Notes: generated from the sequence alone by a model not told the origin. 5,207 nucleotides of DNA from a bacterium (GCA_020061965.1 JAGUXG010000177.1:1-5207); one strand, 5' to 3'; shown: positions 1 through 5,205, counted from the first letter of the stretch. Program-made: numbers and translations.

Positions 1-36
1 CTCGTAAGTTGTTGAATTTCAATAGGTTAAAGAAAA

Positions 37-62
37 AACACTTCAGATGAGTAAATAGTTAC
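37..62. repeat. Direct repeat copy 1, containing a hairpin
   Basis: This 26-bp stretch matches 121-146 at 22 of 26 positions. The first 12 bases (AACACTTCAGAT) are identical, followed by GTAAA and GTTAC blocks separated by 2-nt differences. From 47 to 66 it also forms a perfect 8-bp stem (ATGAGTAA / TTACTCAT) around the loop ATAG. It lies just before the terminator at 77-107. Its function is unknown; it could be a dispersed repeat or a protein-binding site. Confidence 0.6.
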
Positions 63-76
63 TCATATTTTATTGG

Positions 77-107
77 GGGGTGTCAAGTAGATACCCCTAT
101 TTTTTTT
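77..107 (+). terminator. Rho-independent terminator of an upstream gene
   Basis: GGGGTGTC (77-84) pairs with GATACCCC (90-97) through an 8-bp stem with one G-T wobble and the 5-nt loop AAGTA. A T-rich tract follows directly (TATTTTTTT from 98). This is the classic plus-strand intrinsic terminator. It probably ends a transcript entering from before the window and separates it from the operon that starts at 277. The reverse strand lacks an equally good U-tract. Confidence 0.8.
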
Positions 108-120
108 ATTTTTGTCAAAG

Positions 121-146
121 AACACTTCAGATAGGTAAAGTGTTAC
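121..146. repeat. Direct repeat copy 2, containing an inverted repeat
   Basis: This is the second copy of the repeat at 37-62, 84 bp downstream. Where copy 1 folds as ATGAGTAA/TTACTCAT, this copy has a different perfect inverted repeat: AACACTT (121-127) and AAGTGTT (138-144) with a 10-nt loop. The terminator lies between the two copies. Whether the pair is a regulatory site or a decayed mobile repeat cannot be decided from one locus. Confidence 0.6.
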
Positions 147-179
147 GATTTATCAATATGTAGTAATTAGATATATCAT

Positions 180-210
180 TTGACATAGTAAGCACGATCT
201 CCTCTATATA
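180..210 (+). promoter_or_regulatory. Candidate sigma70 promoter P1 for the envelope operon
   Basis: A perfect -35 hexamer TTGACA (180-185) is followed, after 17 bp, by TCTATA (203-208). With a 19-bp gap the better-looking TATATA (205-210) could serve instead. The predicted transcript would have a leader of about 60 nt before the ATG at 277. It is the weaker of the two candidates because its -10 element is ambiguous. Confidence 0.4.
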
Positions 211-212
211 TT

Positions 213-242
213 TTGACAAAATCAAACCAGATTGGGTAATAT
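213..242 (+). promoter_or_regulatory. Candidate sigma70 promoter P2 for the envelope operon
   Basis: TTGACA (213-218) is followed after 18 bp by TAATAT (237-242), which predicts a start near 249 and a leader of about 28 nt. A second -10-like match, TATAAT at 242-247, is 23 bp from this -35 and so is probably not its partner. The leader carries GGAGG at 268-272, 4 nt before the ATG at 277. That ribosome site supports 277 as the start codon. Confidence 0.55.
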
Positions 243-276
243 ATAATCAAACAAGCTAATAAAGCATGGAGGCAAA

Positions 277-1908
277 ATGAAAAAGATATTTATTTGTATA
301 CTCTTTTGGAATATGGCATATGCTGAGAGGATTGCGTTCCTGCCATTTGAGGATAAGACTATTGATGGAAAGGGTAAAGAGAGGTTGGCAACACTTATTT
401 CAAGCATCCTTCCTCAGCAAGGATTCTCTTTGGCAGACAAGGACAGGATAGAGAAGGTTCTTCCTCTATCTACACAGAAAGAGATAGGCAGATTCACTCC
501 AGAGATAGCTCTAAGCTTGGGTGAGCTCTTCTCTGCTGATATTCTGGTAAAGGGTAAGATTTCAGAACCTAAAAAGGGGACGCTCATCATCACCTGTTCT
601 TTTATTAACGCCAGAAGGGAGCTTGACCAAACCCTTAATGAGCGGATTCTCAGCCTCTTCTGGTCTGAGCTTGGCAGGTCTTATAAGATAGAAAAGGTCA
701 TCTCAAGTGATGAGATAATAATCTCTGGAGAGTTTAAGATTGGGGATAAGCTGGAGATAATAAGAGAAGGCAAAAAGATTGGCCAGGCAGAGATAACAAA
801 GGCAAAAGAGAGCCAGGCTGAGGCGCTTTATTCTTGCTCAGAGAGGGTTTCTACCTTTGACTCGGTGAGAAAATCCGCTATCTCTATCTCTGATGGAAAG
901 ATAGCCTGCCTCATCACCAGTAGCCCAAAGGCAAATATCTCCTTAGACAGAAATTTTATTGGAAAGACCCCGATCATTATCAAAAATATAGAAAAGGGAT
1001 TGCTCTCTATTTCGCAAGAAGGGTATCTTCCTTTCCAGACAGAGATTATCCCTGAAGAGACAGACTCTTTCCTTTCCCTTATATTAGTCTTTTCAACCCT
1101 GTCTAAACAAGAGGGAAAAAAAGGCTCTCTCCTTGTGGTCACAAACCCACAGAATGCCAAGGTTTATCTTGATGGAGAGCTTGTTGGTCTTACACCCATA
1201 TCTTTATCTAACATCCAGTCAAGGTTATATGAGGTGCGGATAGAAAAGGATGGATTCACTACCTTAAGCGAGAAGATTCTGATTGAAGGCCAGGTAGAGA
1301 TGAGAAGGGATTTGACATCCGCACTCCTTCCAAAGCCTCTAATGCCTCCAGTAAAGGAAAAAGAGGCACGTCCTGAGGTCATCTCCATTCCTACAGCCCA
1401 TTCTTTATCTTCAGGGGAGGCGATAATAGCCCTGAATTATCCGAATCTATTTGTCTTAAGAGCAGGTCTTCCCACAGGCGACCTAAAGACAGAGGTGAGG
1501 ATTGAGGGATTAGGTGCAGGCTTAAAGTATGGATTGAATGAATGGGTTGGAGCTGACCTCTTTTATTCTAAATACAATATGCGAGAAAAGGAGAAAGAGG
1601 AGAGAAAGCAGGCTTTACTTGCCATCTCTCTGCCGATAGAAGAAAAAGCTACACTCCACCTTGGTGGAGGCTATCTCTGGGCAAAGGAGAATAAAGCAAG
1701 GCAGTTTTTTGGAGTAGAAATACCCATCAAAGAGAACATAGCCATTTTAGCCGAATATGATAATATAGAAGAGTATGGCCTTGGTTGCAGGCTCACCTTT
1801 GGCAGAATAGGTCTTTTACTTGGTGCCTCTGAAGATAGGTTTGATGGAAGCATCTTCCTCTTGAGAAAACCTATAGATAACCACAAAGAGACAGAAACCA
1901 CAGATTGA
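277..1908 (+). CDS. Exported CsgG-like/PEGA-domain protein with C-terminal strand-rich region
   Basis: A 543-aa protein, first gene of the operon. Residues 1-16 are a short signal peptide with a type I cleavage site (AYA|ER). Residues 17-135 begin RIAFLPFED and resemble the periplasmic CsgG/TolB/FlgO-like fold that binds envelope partners. Residues 141-185 look like a small beta module (GEFKIGDKLEIIREGKKIG). Two PEGA domains follow, at about 208-272 (key GKTPI) and 282-350 (LDGELVGLTPISL). These surface or periplasmic modules often occur in adhesion, secretion or cell-wall proteins. After a proline-rich linker (351-370), residues 380-530 alternate polar and hydrophobic residues around glycine turns and could form outer-membrane strands. 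The stop is TGA, 8 nt before the lipoprotein start. The domain calls come from family patterns read by eye. The specific role is unknown; a scaffold or assembly factor working with the two downstream products is the simplest inference. Confidence 0.75.
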   Translation: MKKIFICILFWNMAYAERIAFLPFEDKTIDGKGKERLATLISSILPQQGFSLADKDRIEKVLPLSTQKEIGRFTPEIALSLGELFSADILVKGKISEPKKGTLIITCSFINARRELDQTLNERILSLFWSELGRSYKIEKVISSDEIIISGEFKIGDKLEIIREGKKIGQAEITKAKESQAEALYSCSERVSTFDSVRKSAISISDGKIACLITSSPKANISLDRNFIGKTPIIIKNIEKGLLSISQEGYLPFQTEIIPEETDSFLSLILVFSTLSKQEGKKGSLLVVTNPQNAKVYLDGELVGLTPISLSNIQSRLYEVRIEKDGFTTLSEKILIEGQVEMRRDLTSALLPKPLMPPVKEKEARPEVISIPTAHSLSSGEAIIALNYPNLFVLRAGLPTGDLKTEVRIEGLGAGLKYGLNEWVGADLFYSKYNMREKEKEERKQALLAISLPIEEKATLHLGGGYLWAKENKARQFFGVEIPIKENIAILAEYDNIEEYGLGCRLTFGRIGLLLGASEDRFDGSIFLLRKPIDNHKETETTD

Positions 1909-1930
1909 CAGAGAGCATGAACACAGATAA
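1898..1930 (-). repeat. Decayed AATCTGTG-type repeat across the gene 1/gene 2 junction
   Basis: On the plus strand CCACAGATT (1898-1906) and ACACAGATAA (1921-1930) are reverse-complement units of the AATCTGTG motif that recurs at 2426-2453. CCACAGATT is the exact reverse complement of 2445-2453, and the match continues into ACAGA with a 1-nt gap. The repeat supplies the last codons of the first gene (including its TGA) and the first codons of the lipoprotein gene. The middle is diverged, so this is a relic rather than a fresh copy. Confidence 0.45.
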
Positions 1931-2399
1931 AATAATAATTAACCTGATCTTCTTACCTCTCTTTTTTGCAGGATGCAATCAGAAGATGGGGCAGTGGAAG
2001 GATTTCTACTCCTCGCAGCTCTGGTATCAACAGGAGAAGGCAAAAGAGAAGAGATTTACTGGAAAGGTGTATGACAAGGGTGAAGTGAAATGGATAGTTG
2101 AGAGTGAACCAGGGGATACAGGTGGCATAATTCCAAGAGAAAAAGAGAAGGAGGTTATGTATAAGAAGGGCGAAAATAAGACCCGCTATCTCTTTAAGAC
2201 AAGGGTGACAGCCATTGACCTCTTTATTGATAGTTTTTGGAAGGAGATGGAGTTAGAGAATGAGCTTGGTGGCAAAAAGGGGTTGGGGGAGAAAAGGGTT
2301 GAGATTATAGGGAAGATAATCAAAGAGAAGGTTACTGTTTCTGAAAAGGAGAGAGAAAGAAATGTCTTAATCCCTGGCAAGATAAGGGTGGCTAAATAA
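1917..2399 (+). CDS. Predicted outer-membrane lipoprotein of unknown family
   Basis: A 160-aa product from ATG 1917. A start at TTG 1905, overlapping the previous stop by 4 nt, would add only MTES. ATG is preferred because it gives a standard short lipoprotein signal: positively charged start, hydrophobic INLIFLPLFF, then lipobox FAGC, making Cys20 the lipidated residue (numbering from 1917). No aspartate follows the cysteine, so outer-membrane sorting is expected if Lol rules apply. The ribosome site is weak (AGAG just before the ATG), so translational coupling to the gene 8 nt upstream is likely. The mature part is very rich in Lys and Glu, with a long charged C-terminal half (roughly 95-160) and no motif I recognise. 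It lies between two envelope genes and is probably a partner of their products. The gene is solid; the function is unknown. Confidence 0.75.
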   Translation: MNTDKIIINLIFLPLFFAGCNQKMGQWKDFYSSQLWYQQEKAKEKRFTGKVYDKGEVKWIVESEPGDTGGIIPREKEKEVMYKKGENKTRYLFKTRVTAIDLFIDSFWKEMELENELGGKKGLGEKRVEIIGKIIKEKVTVSEKERERNVLIPGKIRVAK

Positions 2400-2400
2400 G

Positions 2401-3165
2401 ATGAAAGATGAAAAATTGACTATTGAATCTGTGAAAATCTGTATAATCTGTGGATTCTTCTTCTTTGGAAGTGCTGGATTCTGTGAAAAGGGCTTTGTTT
2501 CAACAGGAGCAAGATCTATGGGAATAGGAGGGGCTGTCTGTGGAATGGTTGAACCATCTTCTATGTTAGTCAATCCTGCGGGTCTTTCTTTTGGAAGCTA
2601 TAGCCAGATGATATATTCCTATGCCACAGATAAAAATAGAGGGGATTGGTGGACAACAGTCTATCCTGATGTTCGCAGTGGAGTTGCAGCAGTCTCCTTT
2701 GTCAAGAGAGGGGATGAGAAGATGGTCTATCTTGCTTATGGAAAAAAAGGTAAAGGTAGATTGTTTTATGGAATGAATCTGAAGTTTGTGAAGATTAAAG
2801 AAGAAGGAAGTATAGGAATTGATAGTGGGCTCTTGTTTTCTCCAAAGCAAAGGATAAATCTTGGCCTTTCGGTGGTAAATCTTATATCCTCAAAGATTGG
2901 CGATATCTCTCAAGGCAGAGGTCTTATTATGGGATTATCCTTCAAGCGGTCTGAAAAGATGACCCTTTTTACTCAGTTCAGTCATCAGGAAAGTAAGAAT
3001 ACAGGGTTTTGGGGTATAGAATTTATAAGAGGGGATGAGACTATTCGCCTTGGAGTAGAAGATGATGCTATAACCCTCGGATTAGGAGGAGAGCTTTGTG
3101 GTCTAAATATGGACTGGGCAGTAGTTCGCGATTGCCATCTCTTCTCTTTAGGGTTTACATATTAG
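2401..3165 (+). CDS. PorV/FadL-like outer-membrane beta-barrel protein
   Basis: A 254-aa protein starting 1 nt after the lipoprotein stop. It has a hydrophobic export segment (about 13-27, ICIICGFFFFGSAGF). The hallmark N-terminal plug motif follows at 37-66: GARSMGIGGA, then NPAGLSFGS. This pattern is seen in the PorV/PorQ and OmpP1/FadL families (GARAMGMGGA...NPAGL). The rest alternates strand-like segments (SGVAAVSFV, GRLFYGMNLKFV, RINLGLSVVNL, TIRLGVE). It ends in HLFSLGFTY, a barrel-assembly C-terminal strand with a final aromatic residue. It is shorter than typical PorV proteins as I recall them (about 300-400 aa). The ATG at 2401 has GGGTGG 9 nt upstream. An in-frame GTG at 2431 would give a more typical signal peptide (MKICIICG...) but has no ribosome site. 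In PorV systems such proteins shuttle secreted substrates; here the substrate is unknown. Confidence 0.75.
   Translation: MKDEKLTIESVKICIICGFFFFGSAGFCEKGFVSTGARSMGIGGAVCGMVEPSSMLVNPAGLSFGSYSQMIYSYATDKNRGDWWTTVYPDVRSGVAAVSFVKRGDEKMVYLAYGKKGKGRLFYGMNLKFVKIKEEGSIGIDSGLLFSPKQRINLGLSVVNLISSKIGDISQGRGLIMGLSFKRSEKMTLFTQFSHQESKNTGFWGIEFIRGDETIRLGVEDDAITLGLGGELCGLNMDWAVVRDCHLFSLGFTY
2426..2453 (+). repeat. AATCTGTG triple repeat inside the start of the barrel gene
   Basis: Three near-identical units follow each other: AATCTGTGA (2426-2434), AATCTGTAT (2436-2444) and AATCTGTGG (2445-2453), at 9-10 bp spacing. The last unit is the exact reverse complement of 1898-1906, so the two elements flank the lipoprotein gene in opposite orientations. 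The repeat is translated here and encodes part of the export signal (around ESVKICIICG). Confidence 0.55.
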
Positions 3166-3195
3166 TTGACAACTACTCTTCATTCACTGTTTACT
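3166..3195 (+). promoter_or_regulatory. Candidate promoter for tRNA-Val
   Basis: TTGACA (3166-3171) directly follows the TAG stop of the barrel gene. It is followed by TTTACT (3190-3195) after 18 bp, giving a predicted start near 3202, 9 nt before the tRNA. The -35 hexamer also lies in a short palindrome, TAGTTG-A-CAACTA (3163-3175), which overlaps the stop codon. The -10 element is only a moderate match. Confidence 0.45.
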
Positions 3196-3210
3196 ATTTA
3201 TTGCTTAAAG

Positions 3211-3282
3211 GGGCGAATGGCTCAGCGGGAGAGCACTTGCTTTACACGCAAGGGGTCGCAGGTTCAAATCCTGCTTCGCCCA
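3211..3282 (+). tRNA. tRNA-Val (anticodon TAC)
   Basis: A full cloverleaf of 72 nt. The acceptor GGGCGAA pairs with TTCGCCC. The D stem is GCTC/GAGC. The anticodon stem CTTGC/GCAAG holds the loop TTTACAC with anticodon TAC. The variable loop is GGGTC, and the T stem GCAGG/CCTGC holds TTCAAAT. The discriminator is A (3282), as expected for valine. CCA is not encoded, since a T6 run follows at once, so the end must be added by a CCA-adding enzyme. Confidence 0.96.
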
Positions 3283-3300
3283 TTTTTTCTTGCTTATGAA

Positions 3301-3503
3301 ATGTGACTTACAGTTTTAGAGATTGAAGTGGGAAATCCAGAAAATTCTAAGATAACATAGGAGATTGAGTTTTTGATTGACTCAGGAGCTGTATATTCCG
3401 TAGTTCCAAAACAATCTTTTGGGTGCTTTTACCTTAGAGACATAGGATTGTCATTAAATCCATTAAAGAGGAATTAGATCCTCTTCCAATGATTCTTGCC
3501 TAA
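3301..3503 (+). pseudogene. Decayed retropepsin-like (clan AA) aspartic protease
   Basis: A relic of a small single-domain aspartic protease. Reading from ATG 3301: TGA replaces codon 2 (probably GGA), then LTVLEIEVGNPENSKIT, then TAG at 3358-3360, then EIEFLIDSGAVYSVVPK. The catalytic motif D-S-G-A is at 3379-3390. Near 3410 the frame changes and about 50-60 expected codons (flap region) are missing. The text resumes as NLLGAFTLET (3413-3442), the usual LLGATTLE block. After a 1-nt loss it continues GLSLNPLKR, and after another as ELDPLPMILA with TAA at 3501-3503. Family members, as I remember them, share MGLTYVEIEVGNPE, LxGATTLExLGL and the PLPxxLA end at about 120 aa. Two stops, at least three frame changes and a deletion make it non-functional. 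It fills the space between two tRNA genes, ending 5 nt before tRNA-Asp. Short interval noted for completeness: 3283-3300 holds only a T-run. Confidence 0.8.
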
Positions 3504-3508
3504 ATTGC

Positions 3509-3583
3509 GGGGTGGTGGTGTAGCCAGGTTAACATATCAGGCTGTCAACCTGAAGATCGAGGGTTCAAATCCCTTCCATCCCG
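3509..3583 (+). tRNA. tRNA-Asp (anticodon GTC)
   Basis: A complete 75-nt cloverleaf. The acceptor GGGGTGG pairs with CCATCCC (one G-T wobble). The D stem is GTGT/ACAT with the loop AGCCAGGTTA. The anticodon stem TCAGG/CCTGA holds the loop CTGTCAA with anticodon GTC. The variable loop is AGATC, and the T stem GAGGG/CCCTT holds TTCAAAT. The discriminator G (3583) is the expected aspartate identity base, and CCA is not encoded. Position 38 is A, whereas the E. coli tRNA-Asp has C there. No separate promoter is obvious, so it may be read through from tRNA-Val across the protease relic. Confidence 0.95.
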
Positions 3584-3626
3584 TATAAAAAATAAATAGA
3601 GCCGAAGGATTAGCTCAGGGTTCTGG

Positions 3627-3766
3627 ATTGCCTTGGCTATACCCCTTATCGCCCATATCCTTATTGCCTTTGACTTTGTCCACAGGACACAGGCAGCATT
3701 CCTTGGTGCTTCCTTGATCTATTTGTGAGCTATACACTTGGTCAATTCAATTCTGAATCTATCTTT
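3627..3766 (+). pseudogene. N-terminal relic of an SLC13/ArsB/NhaD-type permease
   Basis: From 3627 the plus strand reads IALAIPLIAHILIAFDF, then VHRTQAAFLGASLIYL, to a TGA at 3726-3728. Shifting frame by one base at about 3722 gives FVSYTLGQFNSESIF before TAG at 3767. A hydrophobic first helix, a short loop with HRT, a second helix beginning AAFLGA, and then YTLGxFN is the pattern I associate with the start of anion/arsenite/Na+-H+ antiporter-like (SLC13, ArsB, NhaD) permeases. There is no ATG or ribosome site, no continuation of the roughly 400-aa transporter, and at least one frameshift, so it is a remnant. Nothing recognisable remains between 3770 and the purA promoter. The family call is from memory and is moderate. 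Confidence 0.5.
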
Positions 3767-3825
3767 TAGTCTTTGCCAGCAGGTTTCAGTGCACTATCTC
3801 ATTTGATCTTATGCCCAAGAAAAGA

Positions 3826-3853
3826 TTGACTTTTGCAAAGTATAGCCTATAAA
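3826..3853 (+). promoter_or_regulatory. purA promoter, probably giving a leaderless mRNA
   Basis: TTGACT (3826-3831) is followed after 16 bp by TATAAA (3848-3853). Normal spacing puts the transcription start at about 3860, only 0-2 nt before the ATG at 3862. The bases between (CTTTTATT) contain no Shine-Dalgarno sequence, and none is seen in the 30 nt before the ATG. Confidence 0.55.
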
Positions 3854-3861
3854 CTTTTATT

Positions 3862-5100
3862 ATGAATCTTGCTATCATTGGTCTTCAGTGGGGTGATGAG
3901 GGAAAGGGAAAGATTGTTGACCTTCTTGCTAAAGATTATAATTACATTGTCCGCTATCAAGGTGGAAATAACGCTGGTCATACTGTAGATGTGGATGGAT
4001 TTGAATTTGTCTTCCATCTCCTTCCTTCAGGGGTTTTGCATCCTAAAAAGATAGGGGTCATCTCCGATGGTGTGGTCATCAATCCAAAGGAGTTATTAAA
4101 AGAGATGGCCCTTTTAGAGGAGAAGGGAATAACCCCAAACCTTTATATAAGCCTTGGTTGCCATCTGATCATGCCGTATCACATCTTCATTGACGGTGTC
4201 ATAGAGAAGAACCAGAAGATAGGCACGACAATGAGGGGGATTGGTCCTGCATACATTGACAGGGTTGGCAGGTGTGGGATACGAATGGCAGACCTGTTGG
4301 ATGAAAAACTCTTTGTGGAGAAGTTAGAGCTGAATCTTTTACAAAAGGAGTATATCCTTAAGGAAGAGTTCAAACAAGAAGAGATTCGCAGTGAGTATCT
4401 CTCTCTTTTTGAGAGGATAAAGCCATACCTTGTTGATACAAGGGCCGTGTTAAACAAAGCCATTGCCGATTCAGAACCAATCCTCTTTGAAGGAGCACAA
4501 GGCACACTCTTAGATATTGGATTTGGAACATACCCTTATGTCACCTCTTCTCATACAACTGTAGGCGGAATCTCTGTTGGCACTGGAATCCCTGCCAATA
4601 GGATTTCCGAGATAATGGGCGTGATAAAGGCTTATACCACAAGGGTTGGAGAGGGCCCATTTCCAACAGAGCTAAAAGAGGATACTGGAGAAAACTTACG
4701 AATGAAAGGAAGGGAGTATGGAGCAACAACTGGAAGACCCAGGAGATGCGGTTGGCTTGATCTGGTTGCGGCAAGGTATGCCACAGAGGTGAATGGCGTG
4801 AACTCATTGGTCATCACAAAGTTGGATGTCCTCTCAGACCTTCCCAAGATAAAGGTCTGCACAGAATACAGGATGAATGGCAAACCTTGTGAGTTTCAGC
4901 CATGGATTTCAGATTGGAGTGAGATAGAGCCAGTATATATTGAGTTTCCTGGGTGGTGCAGAGATATAGGCAACATCAAAGAGTATTCAGAGCTTCCAAT
5001 GGAGGCAAGAGATTATCTTGAGGCAATAGAAGGAGTATTGGGAGTAAAGATTTCTCTTGTCTCTGTTGGTGCAAGAAGGGACCAGACAATAAAGCTATAA
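3862..5100 (+). CDS. purA: Adenylosuccinate synthetase
   Basis: A cytoplasmic enzyme (EC 6.3.4.4) that joins IMP and aspartate using GTP to make adenylosuccinate, the first committed step to AMP. The 412-aa protein covers the whole family, against 432 in E. coli. Visible motifs: P-loop GDEGKGK (11-17, catalytic Asp12); QGGNNAGHT (33-41, catalytic His40); GTTMRGIGPA (121-130, IMP binding); FEGAQGTLLD (209-218); GTYPYVTSS (222-230); the aspartate/switch loop TRVGEGPFPTEL (260-271) and GATTGRPRRCGWLD (287-300); and TKLDVL (319-324, guanine recognition). The C-terminal nucleotide motif, usually VGPDR, reads VGARR (402-406). The ATG is fixed by family alignment, since the protein normally begins just before GxQWGDEG. 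It follows a promoter too closely to leave room for a ribosome site. It stands alone here, and the next gene lies outside the window. Confidence 0.97.
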   Translation: MNLAIIGLQWGDEGKGKIVDLLAKDYNYIVRYQGGNNAGHTVDVDGFEFVFHLLPSGVLHPKKIGVISDGVVINPKELLKEMALLEEKGITPNLYISLGCHLIMPYHIFIDGVIEKNQKIGTTMRGIGPAYIDRVGRCGIRMADLLDEKLFVEKLELNLLQKEYILKEEFKQEEIRSEYLSLFERIKPYLVDTRAVLNKAIADSEPILFEGAQGTLLDIGFGTYPYVTSSHTTVGGISVGTGIPANRISEIMGVIKAYTTRVGEGPFPTELKEDTGENLRMKGREYGATTGRPRRCGWLDLVAARYATEVNGVNSLVITKLDVLSDLPKIKVCTEYRMNGKPCEFQPWISDWSEIEPVYIEFPGWCRDIGNIKEYSELPMEARDYLEAIEGVLGVKISLVSVGARRDQTIKL

Positions 5101-5137
5101 GTATACCTAAGTAAATCAGGTTTACAAAGAGAGCCTG

Positions 5138-5205
5138 AGGTTGTAAGTTTAGGATGTTGTATGTTATTTATTCTACTTCTTCAACCTACAACTTACAACC
5201 TACAA
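5138..5205. repeat. Inverted and tandem repeat downstream of purA
   Basis: AGGTTGTAAGTT (5138-5149) is the perfect 12-bp reverse complement of AACTTACAACCT (5190-5201), with further imperfect pairing inside the 40-nt loop. The right arm is itself a 14-bp tandem: CAACCTACAA occurs at 5182-5191 and again at 5196-5205. It is not followed by a visible T-run, so it is more like an intergenic repeat element cut by the window edge than a standard terminator. The other bases after purA (5101-5137) show nothing clear. Confidence 0.55.

Noticed and set aside
37..146. CRISPR array
   Set aside because: Only two diverged copies, and a terminator occupies the interval between them; no cas genes.
828..1160. 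Antisense open frames over the PEGA gene, and similar ones over the barrel gene and purA
   Set aside because: They mirror real genes, lack ribosome sites, and encode low-quality Ser/Phe-rich sequence typical of shadow frames.
3096..3299. A 67-codon plus-strand open frame over the end of the barrel gene and tRNA-Val
   Set aside because: It overlaps a convincing CDS in another frame and runs through a complete tRNA; no ribosome site or family pattern.
3301..3360. Possible recoded stop codons (TGA as Gly, as in some candidate-phylum codes) rescuing the protease
   Set aside because: The first gene uses TGA as its stop, and the relic also has a TAG, frame changes and a large deletion that recoding cannot fix.
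3465..3485. 7-bp hairpin AAGAGGA/TCCTCTT as a possible terminator
   Set aside because: No T-run follows, and the bases are explained as codons of the protease relic (KR-ELDPL).
3601..3630. tRNA-like D-arm sequence (GGATTAGCTCAGGG)
   Set aside because: No anticodon arm, T arm or matching acceptor strand follows; it lies just before and in frame with the permease relic.
3677..3689. TGTCC-ACA-GGACA inverted repeat as an operator
   Set aside because: Short, and inside the codons of the permease relic; likely chance.
5111..5138. Terminator after purA (TCAGG ... CCTGA)
   Set aside because: The stem is only 5 bp with a 13-nt loop and there is no U-tract.
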